64,000 nt of DNA. Origin: Soonwooa sp032078105 (GTDB lineage Bacteria > Bacteroidota > Bacteroidia > Flavobacteriales > Weeksellaceae). The position numbers were made by a program, and so were the translations under genes. The notes under the pieces are model-generated. The model was not told the DNA's origin and made no database searches. It saw only the letters and a list, made by a program, of their open reading frames with translations. This document shows positions 17,499 to 26,064 of the stretch, in pieces; within the stretch, counting starts at the first letter, position 1, and each line of letters opens with the position of its first letter. Location of the stretch: positions 1 through 64,000 of the forward strand of contig JBJZOS010000007.1 in NCBI GenBank assembly GCA_046269235.1. Reading direction: 5' to 3'.

Positions 17499-18458
17499 TT
17501 AAAATATTATGTTTGGAAGTGTATTATTTAATAAATCTGTTATTTTATTTGCAGCAACATTTTCTACAATTCCAATAGTAATGCCTTTAATCGCATTGAA
17601 AGCTGACTTTATTATTTTTGGAGATTCTTTCTTCTCTAACGCTAATTTGATTTTACTAATTTCGAATGCAATTTCATCTCTTTCTTCATCTAAATCCTTT
17701 GCTAATTGTTCAATTTTAGCTGTAAGATTTAGCACGTCTTTTTCAAAATTTTCATTGAATTGTGTGTTATTGTTAGATCCTCCAATGATATTTGTATCTT
17801 GAATGTTTGCAGATGAGTTATCGCTTATGTACACCCCAGTATTGATAGTTTGATGCACAATTTTTGCAATGTCTTCTTTTTTCTCCATTAGGTTAAAATC
17901 TATTTCGTTATTGAAAACCGAATCGTTTAATTCGATAAAAGTGTCTAATAATTTTGCTTTAGCCTGATCAATGATATTAGTTATACTATACCTCGATATA
18001 ATTTTGTATATGTTACTAACTTCACAATCTTGTAGTATTTTCTGTTGAATTAAATATTTTTCATATCCTGTTAACGAATAATGAATGTTTCCCTTTTGTT
18101 GAAGCATCATCTGATCTAAAGCTACAACCGTTTCTTTAAAAGGAATTTGCATTACTTCTTTATATTTATCAGGACCAAGATTTAAAATTGGTACTTCAAA
18201 ATTTGTGTATTGCTTCATTCGACCTAAACCTAAATGCTGAACAAAACTTGCTTTTACTGCTAAAACATGTATATTTCTATACACTGGTAAATCATCTTCT
18301 GTATTATAGCCATAGATAAATTCGTTATCTACCCAAGTTTTGAATTCTTCGTTCTTTAATAATTTAGAAACGACTTGAATTTTACTTACCAAATTAGCTA
18401 ATGGCTCGTTATTCGCCATCCCCACAATAATATCTTCGATTAAGCTTTTAATATTCAT
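17499..18458 (-). CDS. AbiTii-domain abortive-infection protein
   Basis: 319 residues. The first 130 resemble AbiTii: SLIEDIIVGMANNEPLANLV, then KNEEFKTWVDNEFIYGY and LPVYRNIHVLAVKASF. A central Asn/Ser-rich stretch (GVYISDNSSANIQDTNIIG) precedes a predicted coiled coil (LAKDLDEERDEIAFEISKIK) and a hydrophobic C-terminus that may contact membrane. AbiTii proteins occur in phage-defence islands; their mechanism is unknown. It lies between hsdS (22 bases upstream) and the HNH-SAVED gene (18 bases downstream), so it could be an independent defence gene or an accessory of the CBASS effector. Confidence 0.7.
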   Translation of the reverse strand: MNIKSLIEDIIVGMANNEPLANLVSKIQVVSKLLKNEEFKTWVDNEFIYGYNTEDDLPVYRNIHVLAVKASFVQHLGLGRMKQYTNFEVPILNLGPDKYKEVMQIPFKETVVALDQMMLQQKGNIHYSLTGYEKYLIQQKILQDCEVSNIYKIISRYSITNIIDQAKAKLLDTFIELNDSVFNNEIDFNLMEKKEDIAKIVHQTINTGVYISDNSSANIQDTNIIGGSNNNTQFNENFEKDVLNLTAKIEQLAKDLDEERDEIAFEISKIKLALEKKESPKIIKSAFNAIKGITIGIVENVAANKITDLLNNTLPNIIF

Positions 18459-18480
18459 GTTAGTGCTAATCTATTTAGTA

Positions 18481-19614
18481 TTATACCGTACGTACTTTAC
18501 CGGTTAATAATTGCTGCATTAATCCTTTTTTCTGAAGTTTAAGTGCCTCTAATTTTTGTTGGTATTGTTTTACTTCTTGGTTGGCTGTGTTTAGAATTTC
18601 TGCAATGGCGTTTTGTTCTTCTATTGATGGTAAATTAATTTTAATTTGAGCAAAAGCACTCCATCTTAATCCGCCTCTTCTATCAATTGAACCTTCCATA
18701 CGACGTTTGTATTCGTTAATATAAAAATCACTTTTTAGCATTTTAAATATGTAATCAAGATTTACATTTTCATTAAACTCGAAAATCGTATACATTGGAC
18801 TAATTAAACCAATATCCTCTTTTTCTAATATCCCCATTGATCCCTCTTCGATATGATTCGTTGCATATGCAAATTGGTTTCTTTTAATGATTTTATACGT
18901 TTTAAGATTGTCACTGTAAATCTTCTTCCCGAAGTATTCTAATGAAGGTACTAATCCATTATACTTAGTACACGAGAATACCGTATAGTTATGATCTTCT
19001 TTATTCTTTAAAGAAATTTCTTTTGCTACATCTTTAATCTCTAATTTAGCAGAAGGACTATTTTTAAAAGCTTCAATTCTTGATTCTCCAGTTAATAAAC
19101 TTGTCGCCAACGCTTTATTTCTAGCTTCTAGTTTTTTGATGATGGCATCGGTATCTTGAATGGCTTTATCCCATGTCGATAATACCTCGGCAATTTTATG
19201 TTGTTCTGGTAGTGGGGGAATTTTAATATCAATATTTTTTAGTTCGGTAAAATATCTTGAATATCCTAAATCTGGTAATGAATCTCTATAATAAACAAGT
19301 GTTTGAAATAAAAATTCTGTAGTTAAACTCTTTGATTTTAATAACTTTGTACCATCAGCTCCAACTAAAAAATTGAAATCTAAATATTTGATTTCCTTTG
19401 TGTGATCACCAAACATTACTAATGGAATATCATTAATAAGATATTCTTCTTCATTACTGTAACCACATATTTTATGCTTACCCTGATCTACTATAGGGTA
19501 TTTCCCTTCAGAACTATAATCTTTAGTCTGAATCTTTTTTGGTATACTAACAGTATAGACTGACTCTCCTATAGATTTAACTATCCAATTTTTATATTGT
19601 GTTGTTTTTGTCAT
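18481..19614 (-). CDS. hsdS: Type I restriction enzyme, S (specificity) subunit
   Basis: 377 residues with two target-recognition domains and the two conserved helical spacers: PPLPEQHKIAEVLSTWDKAI followed by ALATSLLTGESR, and LPSIEEQNAIAEILNTANQE followed by KKGLMQQLLTGKVR. It directs the M2S and R2M2S complexes to a bipartite asymmetric DNA site. It is separated from hsdM by five genes, and a second, half-length S gene precedes hsdM. Confidence 0.93.
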   Translation of the reverse strand: MTKTTQYKNWIVKSIGESVYTVSIPKKIQTKDYSSEGKYPIVDQGKHKICGYSNEEEYLINDIPLVMFGDHTKEIKYLDFNFLVGADGTKLLKSKSLTTEFLFQTLVYYRDSLPDLGYSRYFTELKNIDIKIPPLPEQHKIAEVLSTWDKAIQDTDAIIKKLEARNKALATSLLTGESRIEAFKNSPSAKLEIKDVAKEISLKNKEDHNYTVFSCTKYNGLVPSLEYFGKKIYSDNLKTYKIIKRNQFAYATNHIEEGSMGILEKEDIGLISPMYTIFEFNENVNLDYIFKMLKSDFYINEYKRRMEGSIDRRGGLRWSAFAQIKINLPSIEEQNAIAEILNTANQEVKQYQQKLEALKLQKKGLMQQLLTGKVRTV

Positions 19615-19626
19615 TTTGTAATATTT

Positions 19627-20409
19627 TTATGCTAGCTCTTCGTCTGTAATCGTAAAAACAGATTTTATTGCATGTAGTGCGTCTTCGCTTTTAGCGCCTT
19701 TCATCCCCATTGCTTTAAACACATCGGGCGTAGGTAAATCCTCTTTTATCATTTTAAGGAATTCAATCATCATTTCTTTAATGGGTTGAGGCAACTCAAT
19801 ACGTTCTTCTCCAGTAAATAGCAAAGCTAATTTGAGGCAATCGTTTTTATGCTTTTTTAGGTGTTTGCTGTCTTCTTTGCTTCCATTAGCAATACGCCCC
19901 GTAATATCTAAATATGCTTTTGCCTTTAAAGCAATTAAAGCTTCTGTATTTGCACGATGCACATCTGCCACAACCACGCTATGTTCTCTAATAAATTGGT
20001 AGAAGATATCGTCTAATAAAATAGCAGATAGGCTACTTAAATCATCATCTGCCGGAATAGGCGTTAGATGCATCTCAGGATCTAAATCAATCAAATCTGG
20101 TTTACGCGAAAACAATTCTATCTGCTGTGGAAAATCTTCGTTTTCCGGATCCATAAATCGATAGTATTGGCGTTCGTCGCTGCTTATTTCTTTACGGTTG
20201 TAATTGCCCTCTTGTATAAATTGCCAAAATTTTTTTAAGAATTCCGGATTTAAAGCTTCTATCACTAAAATGATGTCAATATCTTTTGTGGCACGAGCTA
20301 CTAATCCTTCATCTTCTATAATCATATCGCAAGCAGTACCACCGATAATGATATAATTATCTGGAAATGCAGCAAAATATGCTTTAAATTGTTCTATGCC
20401 TTTTACCAT
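19627..20409 (-). CDS. AbiEii-like nucleotidyltransferase
   Basis: 260 residues. The N-terminal nucleotidyltransferase fold has IIIGGTACDMII (Gly23-Gly24) and the metal pair Asp43/Asp45 in TKDIDIIL, with a helical C-terminal half. Related proteins are the toxin half of AbiE-type systems, which inactivate tRNA by adding nucleotides; others are minimal housekeeping-like transferases. It overlaps the stop of the winged-helix gene by 7 bases, the arrangement expected of an AbiEi/AbiEii pair. Whether it is toxic is not shown. Confidence 0.75.
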   Translation of the reverse strand: MVKGIEQFKAYFAAFPDNYIIIGGTACDMIIEDEGLVARATKDIDIILVIEALNPEFLKKFWQFIQEGNYNRKEISSDERQYYRFMDPENEDFPQQIELFSRKPDLIDLDPEMHLTPIPADDDLSSLSAILLDDIFYQFIREHSVVVADVHRANTEALIALKAKAYLDITGRIANGSKEDSKHLKKHKNDCLKLALLFTGEERIELPQPIKEMMIEFLKMIKEDLPTPDVFKAMGMKGAKSEDALHAIKSVFTITDEELA

Positions 20410-21416
20410 ATAAATCGATTGATTAAGTGTTCTAATTCCATTTGCACACGTTCGTCTTGATCGTCTTTATAAGTTAAGAATAAAGAAATGGGATCGACCT
20501 TGTCGTATGCAGATTGACTGATTCTGTTGATGAAATTTGGATCGTATTTCCATATTTGAAATAGATATTCTCCACCAAATTCATTGAATGTATTGGTTTG
20601 GTTATTCTTCTTGATTAAATTAAATGTTTGATTATCTATAGCAAAAGCCATTTGATTGCTTGGGTTTATATTGGTGTACTCCGTTAAGGCAGTATCTCCT
20701 GCTTTTAATAATGGTAAATTCCAATTGAAATTATATGCTACGAAATACTCTTTAGCAATGGGATTGATAAAAATGTTGTTTTGTAGTCCTTTTTCCCACA
20801 ATGTTTTTCTATCGAATTTGAATTGGAACATTTTATAGCGACCACGCTGTACGATTTCTATTAATTCTAATTCGACTAAATTTTCGACTGCACGAGAAAC
20901 GTTGATGGTATTTACCTGAAATTGGTTTGCAATTTCTTTTAATGGAATATCTTCGATTGTATATCGATTATTTGTATTCAGCAAATGTGCAATGACTAAT
21001 ACCTGAGCAAAAGGTTGCAAGGTTTGTGCAGTACGACCTTTTGTTTGGTATCTGTATTCTGTAAAATCGATGAATACGTATGGTATATACAGTTGCTTAA
21101 ACGGTACGATAAATGCTCGTTTTTTTTCGATTAATCGTTTACGATTATAGGCTTCCATTTCGTCCACACAAAGAATAATGGGTTGATTAATTCTTTCTTC
21201 AATATTTGCTAGTTGTGTGTCTATGGCTGCAATTGTAAACTCTTCATCCGTTTCTGCATAAGCAATGACGAATTTTTTATTTAACATCAACAACTCGTAC
21301 CATCCAAAAGCATTACGCAAATAGATGGGTAATTGATTAAGGATATTCTTGCTTAAAGGGCTTACCTCGCAATGAATTCCTATCGTTTCGTTGATGTAAT
21401 TTTTTAGCTGAATCAT
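20403..21416 (-). CDS. Winged-helix regulator, AbiEi-like antitoxin candidate
   Basis: 337 residues when started at the ATG at 21416 (MIQLKNYINETIG). A longer frame opens at 21446, but that start lies inside the -7 box. A winged-helix region lies mid-protein (IPLKEIANQFQVNTINVSRAVENLVELELIEIVQRG), and the C-terminal domain carries the pattern LLKAGDTALTEYTNI and KVDPISLFLTYKDDQDERVQ seen in AbiEi-type proteins. Likely DNA-binding and autoregulatory: an inverted repeat ATAACA-N7-TGTTAT covers its promoter. Partner of the overlapping nucleotidyltransferase. Confidence 0.7.
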   Translation of the reverse strand: MIQLKNYINETIGIHCEVSPLSKNILNQLPIYLRNAFGWYELLMLNKKFVIAYAETDEEFTIAAIDTQLANIEERINQPIILCVDEMEAYNRKRLIEKKRAFIVPFKQLYIPYVFIDFTEYRYQTKGRTAQTLQPFAQVLVIAHLLNTNNRYTIEDIPLKEIANQFQVNTINVSRAVENLVELELIEIVQRGRYKMFQFKFDRKTLWEKGLQNNIFINPIAKEYFVAYNFNWNLPLLKAGDTALTEYTNINPSNQMAFAIDNQTFNLIKKNNQTNTFNEFGGEYLFQIWKYDPNFINRISQSAYDKVDPISLFLTYKDDQDERVQMELEHLINRFIW

Positions 21417-21439
21417 AATACTAACATTAAAATTGCACG

Positions 21440-21458
21440 ATAACAAATATAATGTTAT
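21440..21458 (-). promoter_or_regulatory. Internal promoter with operator for the AbiE-like pair
   Basis: TATATTTG (rc of 21444-21451) is a -7 box match inside an inverted repeat ATAACA (21440-21445) / TGTTAT (21453-21458). The ATG at 21416 stands about 28 bases downstream. The overlap suggests repression by a dimeric DNA-binding protein, plausibly the winged-helix product itself. Confidence 0.6.
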
Positions 21459-21481
21459 TATGCAGAAAAAGCGTTACTAAT

Positions 21482-22216
21482 TTAAAAATGAATTATTTTG
21501 TTGCAATCCTTAATTTCTGAAGCTATATCCCATTGATTGGTAAGTAAGCTCGTGTTCCTTATATTTTTCATCTCATTGACTGTATGTGTATGACCATAAA
21601 TCCAATACAGTGGTTGGTATTTAACAATCAACTCCTCTAACGAAGATCCATAAACAGAACTGAAATTTTCTTGTTCCGGAATAGATAAGATTACAGGACA
21701 ATGATGTGTTACTACGATGGTTTTACTGGGATTTACAGTTTGTAATTTATGCTCCAAAAAACTCAATGCATCGTTATGAAATGCATTATAATCGAACGCA
21801 TCTATATAATCCTTTTGGTATTTAATGTATTTAAAATCGTTGATGTGATATTGTAAAAACCATCTTTTGTTCAGATCTACATTAGACCATAAAGTAGAGC
21901 AAATCAATTCATAATCCTCTAGCAACACCGATTGGTTATTGATTAAAAATACATTTTCTCGAATGGGAATATTACAGGATTGATATGATTGGTAATCTGA
22001 GCCATAAAATTCATGATTTCCAGGAATCCAAAAAACTTTAGTAAACGCCTGACTGATATGATCTAGAAAAAAATTAATTTGATCGATCTGGTTTAATGGT
22101 ATAATATCGCCAGCAAGAACTAAATAATCCGCACAAGGTTGAACAGGATATTTTTCAAAAAACATCCTGTTGTTAAGTGATTCTAAATGAAGATCTGAAA
22201 TGTATTGTATTTTCAT
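21482..22216 (-). CDS. Calcineurin-like metallophosphoesterase
   Basis: 244 residues with all blocks of the family: ISDLH (Asp8, His10), LAGDI (Asp37), PGNHEFYG (Asn67, His68), VVTHHCPV and YGHTH. It should be a two-metal phosphoesterase acting on a nucleotide or small phosphoester, in the cytoplasm. The start codon shares a base with the stop of the E2-like gene, so the two are translationally coupled, and it belongs to the CD-NTase-E2 unit. A role in hydrolysing the cyclic nucleotide signal is possible but is inference from position. Confidence 0.85.
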   Translation of the reverse strand: MKIQYISDLHLESLNNRMFFEKYPVQPCADYLVLAGDIIPLNQIDQINFFLDHISQAFTKVFWIPGNHEFYGSDYQSYQSCNIPIRENVFLINNQSVLLEDYELICSTLWSNVDLNKRWFLQYHINDFKYIKYQKDYIDAFDYNAFHNDALSFLEHKLQTVNPSKTIVVTHHCPVILSIPEQENFSSVYGSSLEELIVKYQPLYWIYGHTHTVNEMKNIRNTSLLTNQWDIASEIKDCNKIIHF

Positions 22217-22650
22217 TATTTTTTTGAATTACCGTGTTCTACACCACCACCATGCCATTCGCCAGTTACTAACCAAATTTCGTAATGATATAGCCATTCT
22301 ATTGCCCATGGAATAATTGTACTTGCAATCATTTTACCTTCATGCCACTCCTTATCTTTAGGATAATATAAACACAACTCTTGTAAATCATGATTGTATA
22401 CATGCTTGAGTCTGGTTTCGTTTTCAGGTAAACTTAATTTCTCAGGATTAACAACAAATGTTTTTGGCTTGCTACTCACTTCATAAATTACCTTAACTGT
22501 ATATTTATCTCCCAGAGGAGATGACTTTAGTACACCTTCCCAAGTAAATCCCTTATTCTTGTTAAGAATTAATTTCGATTCAGGATAATACTGTTTTAAT
22601 AAACGTAGTTGTTCTTTTAAAGGTATTTTATTAATCTTCTTCAATACCAA
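22216..22650 (-). CDS. Bacterial E2-like conjugating enzyme of type II-short CBASS
   Basis: 144 residues with the hallmark C-terminal block of CBASS E2 domains: ELCLYYPKDKEWHEGKM with candidate catalytic Cys93, then IASTIIPWAIEWLYHYEIWL and TGEWHGGGVEH. No E1 (adenylation) or JAB protease domain is fused or adjacent, which defines the short type II layout. Known E2-only CBASS proteins form a thioester with the C-terminus of their CD-NTase and promote its conjugation, raising signal output. The gene overlaps the CD-NTase gene by 20 bases. Confidence 0.85.
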   Translation of the reverse strand: MVLKKINKIPLKEQLRLLKQYYPESKLILNKNKGFTWEGVLKSSPLGDKYTVKVIYEVSSKPKTFVVNPEKLSLPENETRLKHVYNHDLQELCLYYPKDKEWHEGKMIASTIIPWAIEWLYHYEIWLVTGEWHGGGVEHGNSKK

Positions 22651-23917
22651 AAAATTTATGGGGTTTAATAGAATTAATTGATGTTAAACCAGCCGTAGCT
22701 GTACCCACAACTCCGAGTTTACGATCAATATTATTTTGTCCTGATTCCGTTAATAATCTACTACGATTAGCATACTCGCTAAACGTTTTAAGTACAGCAT
22801 CTTTTCCGAATGAATTTTTAAGCGATTCAGAAATATTTTGCAATCCTGTTTTAGATTGCGCATCTCTTAAATCAGCTTTCACTTGCTCTAACCATCTGTA
22901 AAAATTTTCACGTCTAACCGATCCTTCGTCGTTCCAACGATTTGCAAAATTTTCTGTCCTATTCGTAGGGTTGGAAATCCATTCAACATCTTTGTTTAAG
23001 TTAGGATCAAAAACAAATTCTATTTCATCTTCCATACGATTAATTACCCCCCACAATGCATCAATTAACTCTTCTTCCTCTCGGTACGCACGAGCTGCTA
23101 AAGTTGTTATGATACAAGAAATAGGTTTTTGTTTTTTCACATCTTCATCTTGTTCATGAGTAAAATAAATATCACGATGTCTCTTTAAAAGTTGAACCAC
23201 TTTTTGTAGTGGTAAACGTGCCTCTTGATACTCTGGCACAGGCTTTACAGCTTCATTCAATGAAAATGTTCTTTTTTTCACCCCTTTAATTGTTTTAGCT
23301 ATATTCATAAACCAAATAGCATACCCATAAGGATTGCTTTGTTTCCAAAATTCTGATCTAACTTCAGTATCATACCCACTCTCTTCTTTATCAGTAATAC
23401 TTAATTGTAGTTGATCAAAATCCTCGTAACTATCCGCACTCATTGCCTTTTCCAATATGATTGCATATCCAGAAGATATTAATGCTGGTAAAATATCCAT
23501 ATGATATCTTTGATTCGCAGATTCAGCATTTTCTCTATAATTTAGTGTCCAACATCTACGTCCTTCTTCATCCAGCATTTCCCTATAGCGATCACTTTCT
23601 TTTAAACGATTACCTACAGCATTTTTTAAATGATATTGTGCCCAATTTTCTGGTTTTCTCTTGAATTCGCATACAACATCTAGATCGATATCATCATTAG
23701 GATCTATAGGCTGGATTGTTGTACCGATAATAAATGAACCTTGAGGTTTAATGTATGGCTGATAAACAGATAATGATGAATTATCATTAGATAAAAATTT
23801 CCCGACTGCTTTATAACTTTGAATAGCAGCTTCATGTTGCGACTTAGAAATACTAAGATTTTTCACTAGAGTTTCTAGTATTTCGTTAAATTGAAATTTG
23901 TGATTTGGTGTATTCAT
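22631..23917 (-). CDS. CD-NTase (cGAS/DncV-like cyclic-oligonucleotide synthase)
   Basis: 428 residues. Catalytic motif GSFIIGTTIQP (Gly60-Ser61) with Asp76 and Asp78 in DDIDLDVVCEF and a third Asp141 in YHMDILPAL. Family members make cyclic di- or trinucleotides on phage infection and signal to a SAVED effector. The C-terminus (SIKPHKFFGIEED) is short and flexible, as expected of a substrate for E2-mediated conjugation. The gene starts 20 bases after hsdM and overlaps the E2 gene. Nucleotide product unknown. Confidence 0.9.
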   Translation of the reverse strand: MNTPNHKFQFNEILETLVKNLSISKSQHEAAIQSYKAVGKFLSNDNSSLSVYQPYIKPQGSFIIGTTIQPIDPNDDIDLDVVCEFKRKPENWAQYHLKNAVGNRLKESDRYREMLDEEGRRCWTLNYRENAESANQRYHMDILPALISSGYAIILEKAMSADSYEDFDQLQLSITDKEESGYDTEVRSEFWKQSNPYGYAIWFMNIAKTIKGVKKRTFSLNEAVKPVPEYQEARLPLQKVVQLLKRHRDIYFTHEQDEDVKKQKPISCIITTLAARAYREEEELIDALWGVINRMEDEIEFVFDPNLNKDVEWISNPTNRTENFANRWNDEGSVRRENFYRWLEQVKADLRDAQSKTGLQNISESLKNSFGKDAVLKTFSEYANRSRLLTESGQNNIDRKLGVVGTATAGLTSINSIKPHKFFGIEED

Positions 23918-23937
23918 TATTAGTTTTTTTTAAAAAT

Positions 23938-25467
23938 TTATATCAAATTTAATTCTTTAAGATATTGCTCCATCTTAGCTTCTGTTTCTGCTAATTGTTC
24001 TTTCAGGTTAACAATGTCTGTATGCACGTCTTTTATTTCTACTTGTGCTTCTTCCTCAAAAGTATCAATATAACGAGGGATATTAAGGTTGTACTCATTA
24101 TCCTTAATGTCTTGAAGCGTTGCACGATAAGAAAATTTATCGGTAAGAACTTCACCTTTTTCGGTTTCTAAAGATGGAAGAGCTTTGAATTTTTTGAATT
24201 CGGCAACAATTTTATCAATGTTCGCATTGGACATTTTGTTTTGGTTTTTCCATGATTCAAACTCCGCACTCGCATCAATAAACAATACGTCTTTATTTGC
24301 CCCTTTAGCTTTGTTGAATAAAAGAATAGCGGCAGGAATTCCTGTTCCATAAAATAAATTAGCCGGTAATCCAATAACTGCTTCTAGTACATTTTCGTCT
24401 ATTAATTGCTGACGAATTTTTCCTTCACTACTTCCTCTAAACAAAACACCGTGCGGAACAATAACGCCCACTTTACCTTTATCTTCGAAAGTAGTTTCTA
24501 TCATATGCGTAATAAATGCGTAATCTCCTTTTGATTTTGGAGGCACACCACGATGGAAACGATTGAACTCGTCTGCTGCAGCCTGTTCTGCGCCCCATTT
24601 ATCTAAAGAGAAAGGAGGATTAGCCACCACAATATCAAACTTCATTAAAGCATCTGCTTCTTTTAGTTGTGGATTATTAAGAGTATCTCCCCATTCGATT
24701 ACCGCATTATCTTCTTCGTGCAAAAACATATTCATACGAGCTAAAGCCCAAGTAGAACCATTATTTTCTTGTCCGTACAACGCATAATTTTTACCTTCGA
24801 TTTCTTTTGCTACTTTAATGAGCAAAGAACCAGAGCCACAAGCAGGATCGCAAATACGGTCACCAGCTTGAGGATTTATCAATTTAGCCAATAATGTACT
24901 GACTTCTGAAGGGGTATAAAATTCACCAGCTTTTTTTCCTGCTTCGCCCGCAAACATCGAAATCAAATATTCATAACTGTCGCCAATCACATCATTGTTT
25001 GCCAAATGCGAGGGCTCTAAATTAAGTTCTGATAAATCTGTTAAAAGATTTTTCAAGATTTGGTTACGTTGTTTAGTTGGACCAAAAGCCGTTTCCGAAT
25101 TGAATGAAATACTACGAAAAACCATTGCCAGTTTTGAACGGTTTTCATCTTCCAATTTCGTTAAAGCGATGTCTATTAGTTCGCCAATGTTGCTTTCGTT
25201 TCGGTTTTCAAATAAAAAATCGAAAGAACTTTGTTCAGGTAAAAAGAAACGCTCCCGTTTTAATTGACGTTTTACCATATCTTCGTTGCCGTCGTACTTT
25301 ATTCTTAATTCATTGGCTTTCTCTTTCCATACGTCCGATAAATATTTAACGAAAAGCAAGGTTAAAATATAATCTTTATAAGAGCCACTTCCCATTACAG
25401 GTCTTAGAGAATCACAAGCTTTCCAAACGATTCTATTAATGTCTTGTTGTGTTAGTTTTGTTTCCAT
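23938..25467 (-). CDS. hsdM: Type I restriction enzyme, M (methyltransferase) subunit
   Basis: 509 residues. N-terminal helical HsdM domain (LTQQDINRIVWKACDSLRPV), then SAM-binding motif I DPACGSG (207-213) and catalytic NPPF (283-286, FDIVVANPPFSLDKWG), so an N6-adenine methyltransferase. A C-terminal coiled coil (IVNLKEQLAETEAKMEQYL) contacts HsdS. The start codon follows the half-HsdS stop by one base. It supplies both the protective methylation and the core of the restriction complex. Confidence 0.95.
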   Translation of the reverse strand: METKLTQQDINRIVWKACDSLRPVMGSGSYKDYILTLLFVKYLSDVWKEKANELRIKYDGNEDMVKRQLKRERFFLPEQSSFDFLFENRNESNIGELIDIALTKLEDENRSKLAMVFRSISFNSETAFGPTKQRNQILKNLLTDLSELNLEPSHLANNDVIGDSYEYLISMFAGEAGKKAGEFYTPSEVSTLLAKLINPQAGDRICDPACGSGSLLIKVAKEIEGKNYALYGQENNGSTWALARMNMFLHEEDNAVIEWGDTLNNPQLKEADALMKFDIVVANPPFSLDKWGAEQAAADEFNRFHRGVPPKSKGDYAFITHMIETTFEDKGKVGVIVPHGVLFRGSSEGKIRQQLIDENVLEAVIGLPANLFYGTGIPAAILLFNKAKGANKDVLFIDASAEFESWKNQNKMSNANIDKIVAEFKKFKALPSLETEKGEVLTDKFSYRATLQDIKDNEYNLNIPRYIDTFEEEAQVEIKDVHTDIVNLKEQLAETEAKMEQYLKELNLI

Positions 25468-25468
25468 A

Positions 25469-26038
25469 TTATTTGCTAAAATTATTAATGATTTGATTGA
25501 ACAATACTTGTTTTTTTTCTTTCAACTGTTCAAGAATTTCTATTTCTTTTTTATGAATTTTATACATATCTACAATTTTTTTCTGCATTTCCATCGAATG
25601 TATAGGAATTTCAAAATCTAACAACTCTTTCTTTCTTATCGATGGAATGGAACTTCCTGCGCTTACCTGATTAAAATAGGAAATACTTTTGGAGTGGTTT
25701 AAAATACACGTCACATAATCTGGTAAAACCACCGTTGAATCTACTTTTATAATATAGAAAATAGAAGAAGCAACAGCGTCTCCCATTTCTTTATCGTATT
25801 TAAAAGCAAAAAACTTCATTCCTTTGCTTACAAAAAGAATTTCATCCTGTCTAAGAAGGATATTTTCTGAAATTTCATCAGCATTTACATAAGAATCTAC
25901 ATTATTCAGATACATTCCATTGTCTGAAAAGTTTTTCACTTGCAGATAAGGAATCCCCTTTTTATTAGATGCTTTTATATATTGCCCGAAACTTAAAGCA
26001 CAAATGTTTTGCAACTTTGTTTTGGTAATTTTAATCAT
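25469..26038 (-). CDS. Half-length HsdS-like specificity protein
   Basis: 189 residues from the ATG at 26038; an ATG at 26053 lies only about 12 bases from the -7 box, so the second start (MIKITKTKLQNICAL) is preferred. It contains one target-recognition domain and one conserved repeat (DFEIPIHSMEMQKKIVDMYK, then LEQLKEKKQVLFNQIINNF), i.e. half of a normal HsdS. Half-S proteins can dimerise to recognise palindromic bipartite sites. Coupled directly to hsdM. With the complete hsdS downstream, the locus may encode two specificities; it could also be an HsdS fragment left by recombination. Confidence 0.8.
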   Translation of the reverse strand: MIKITKTKLQNICALSFGQYIKASNKKGIPYLQVKNFSDNGMYLNNVDSYVNADEISENILLRQDEILFVSKGMKFFAFKYDKEMGDAVASSIFYIIKVDSTVVLPDYVTCILNHSKSISYFNQVSAGSSIPSIRKKELLDFEIPIHSMEMQKKIVDMYKIHKKEIEILEQLKEKKQVLFNQIINNFSK

Positions 26039-26064
26039 TGTAGAGTTTTTCAAATATCATTTTG

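Noticed and set aside
19627..20409. Second CD-NTase of CBASS
   Set aside because: The motif (GGTACDMI...DIDI) and the overlapping winged-helix partner fit AbiEii-like transferases better than cGAS/DncV synthases.
12400..26053. BREX, DISARM or Druantia system
   Set aside because: No PglX/PglZ, no DrmA/B, no large DUF1998 protein; the nuclease, methylase and specificity genes are plain type I RM.
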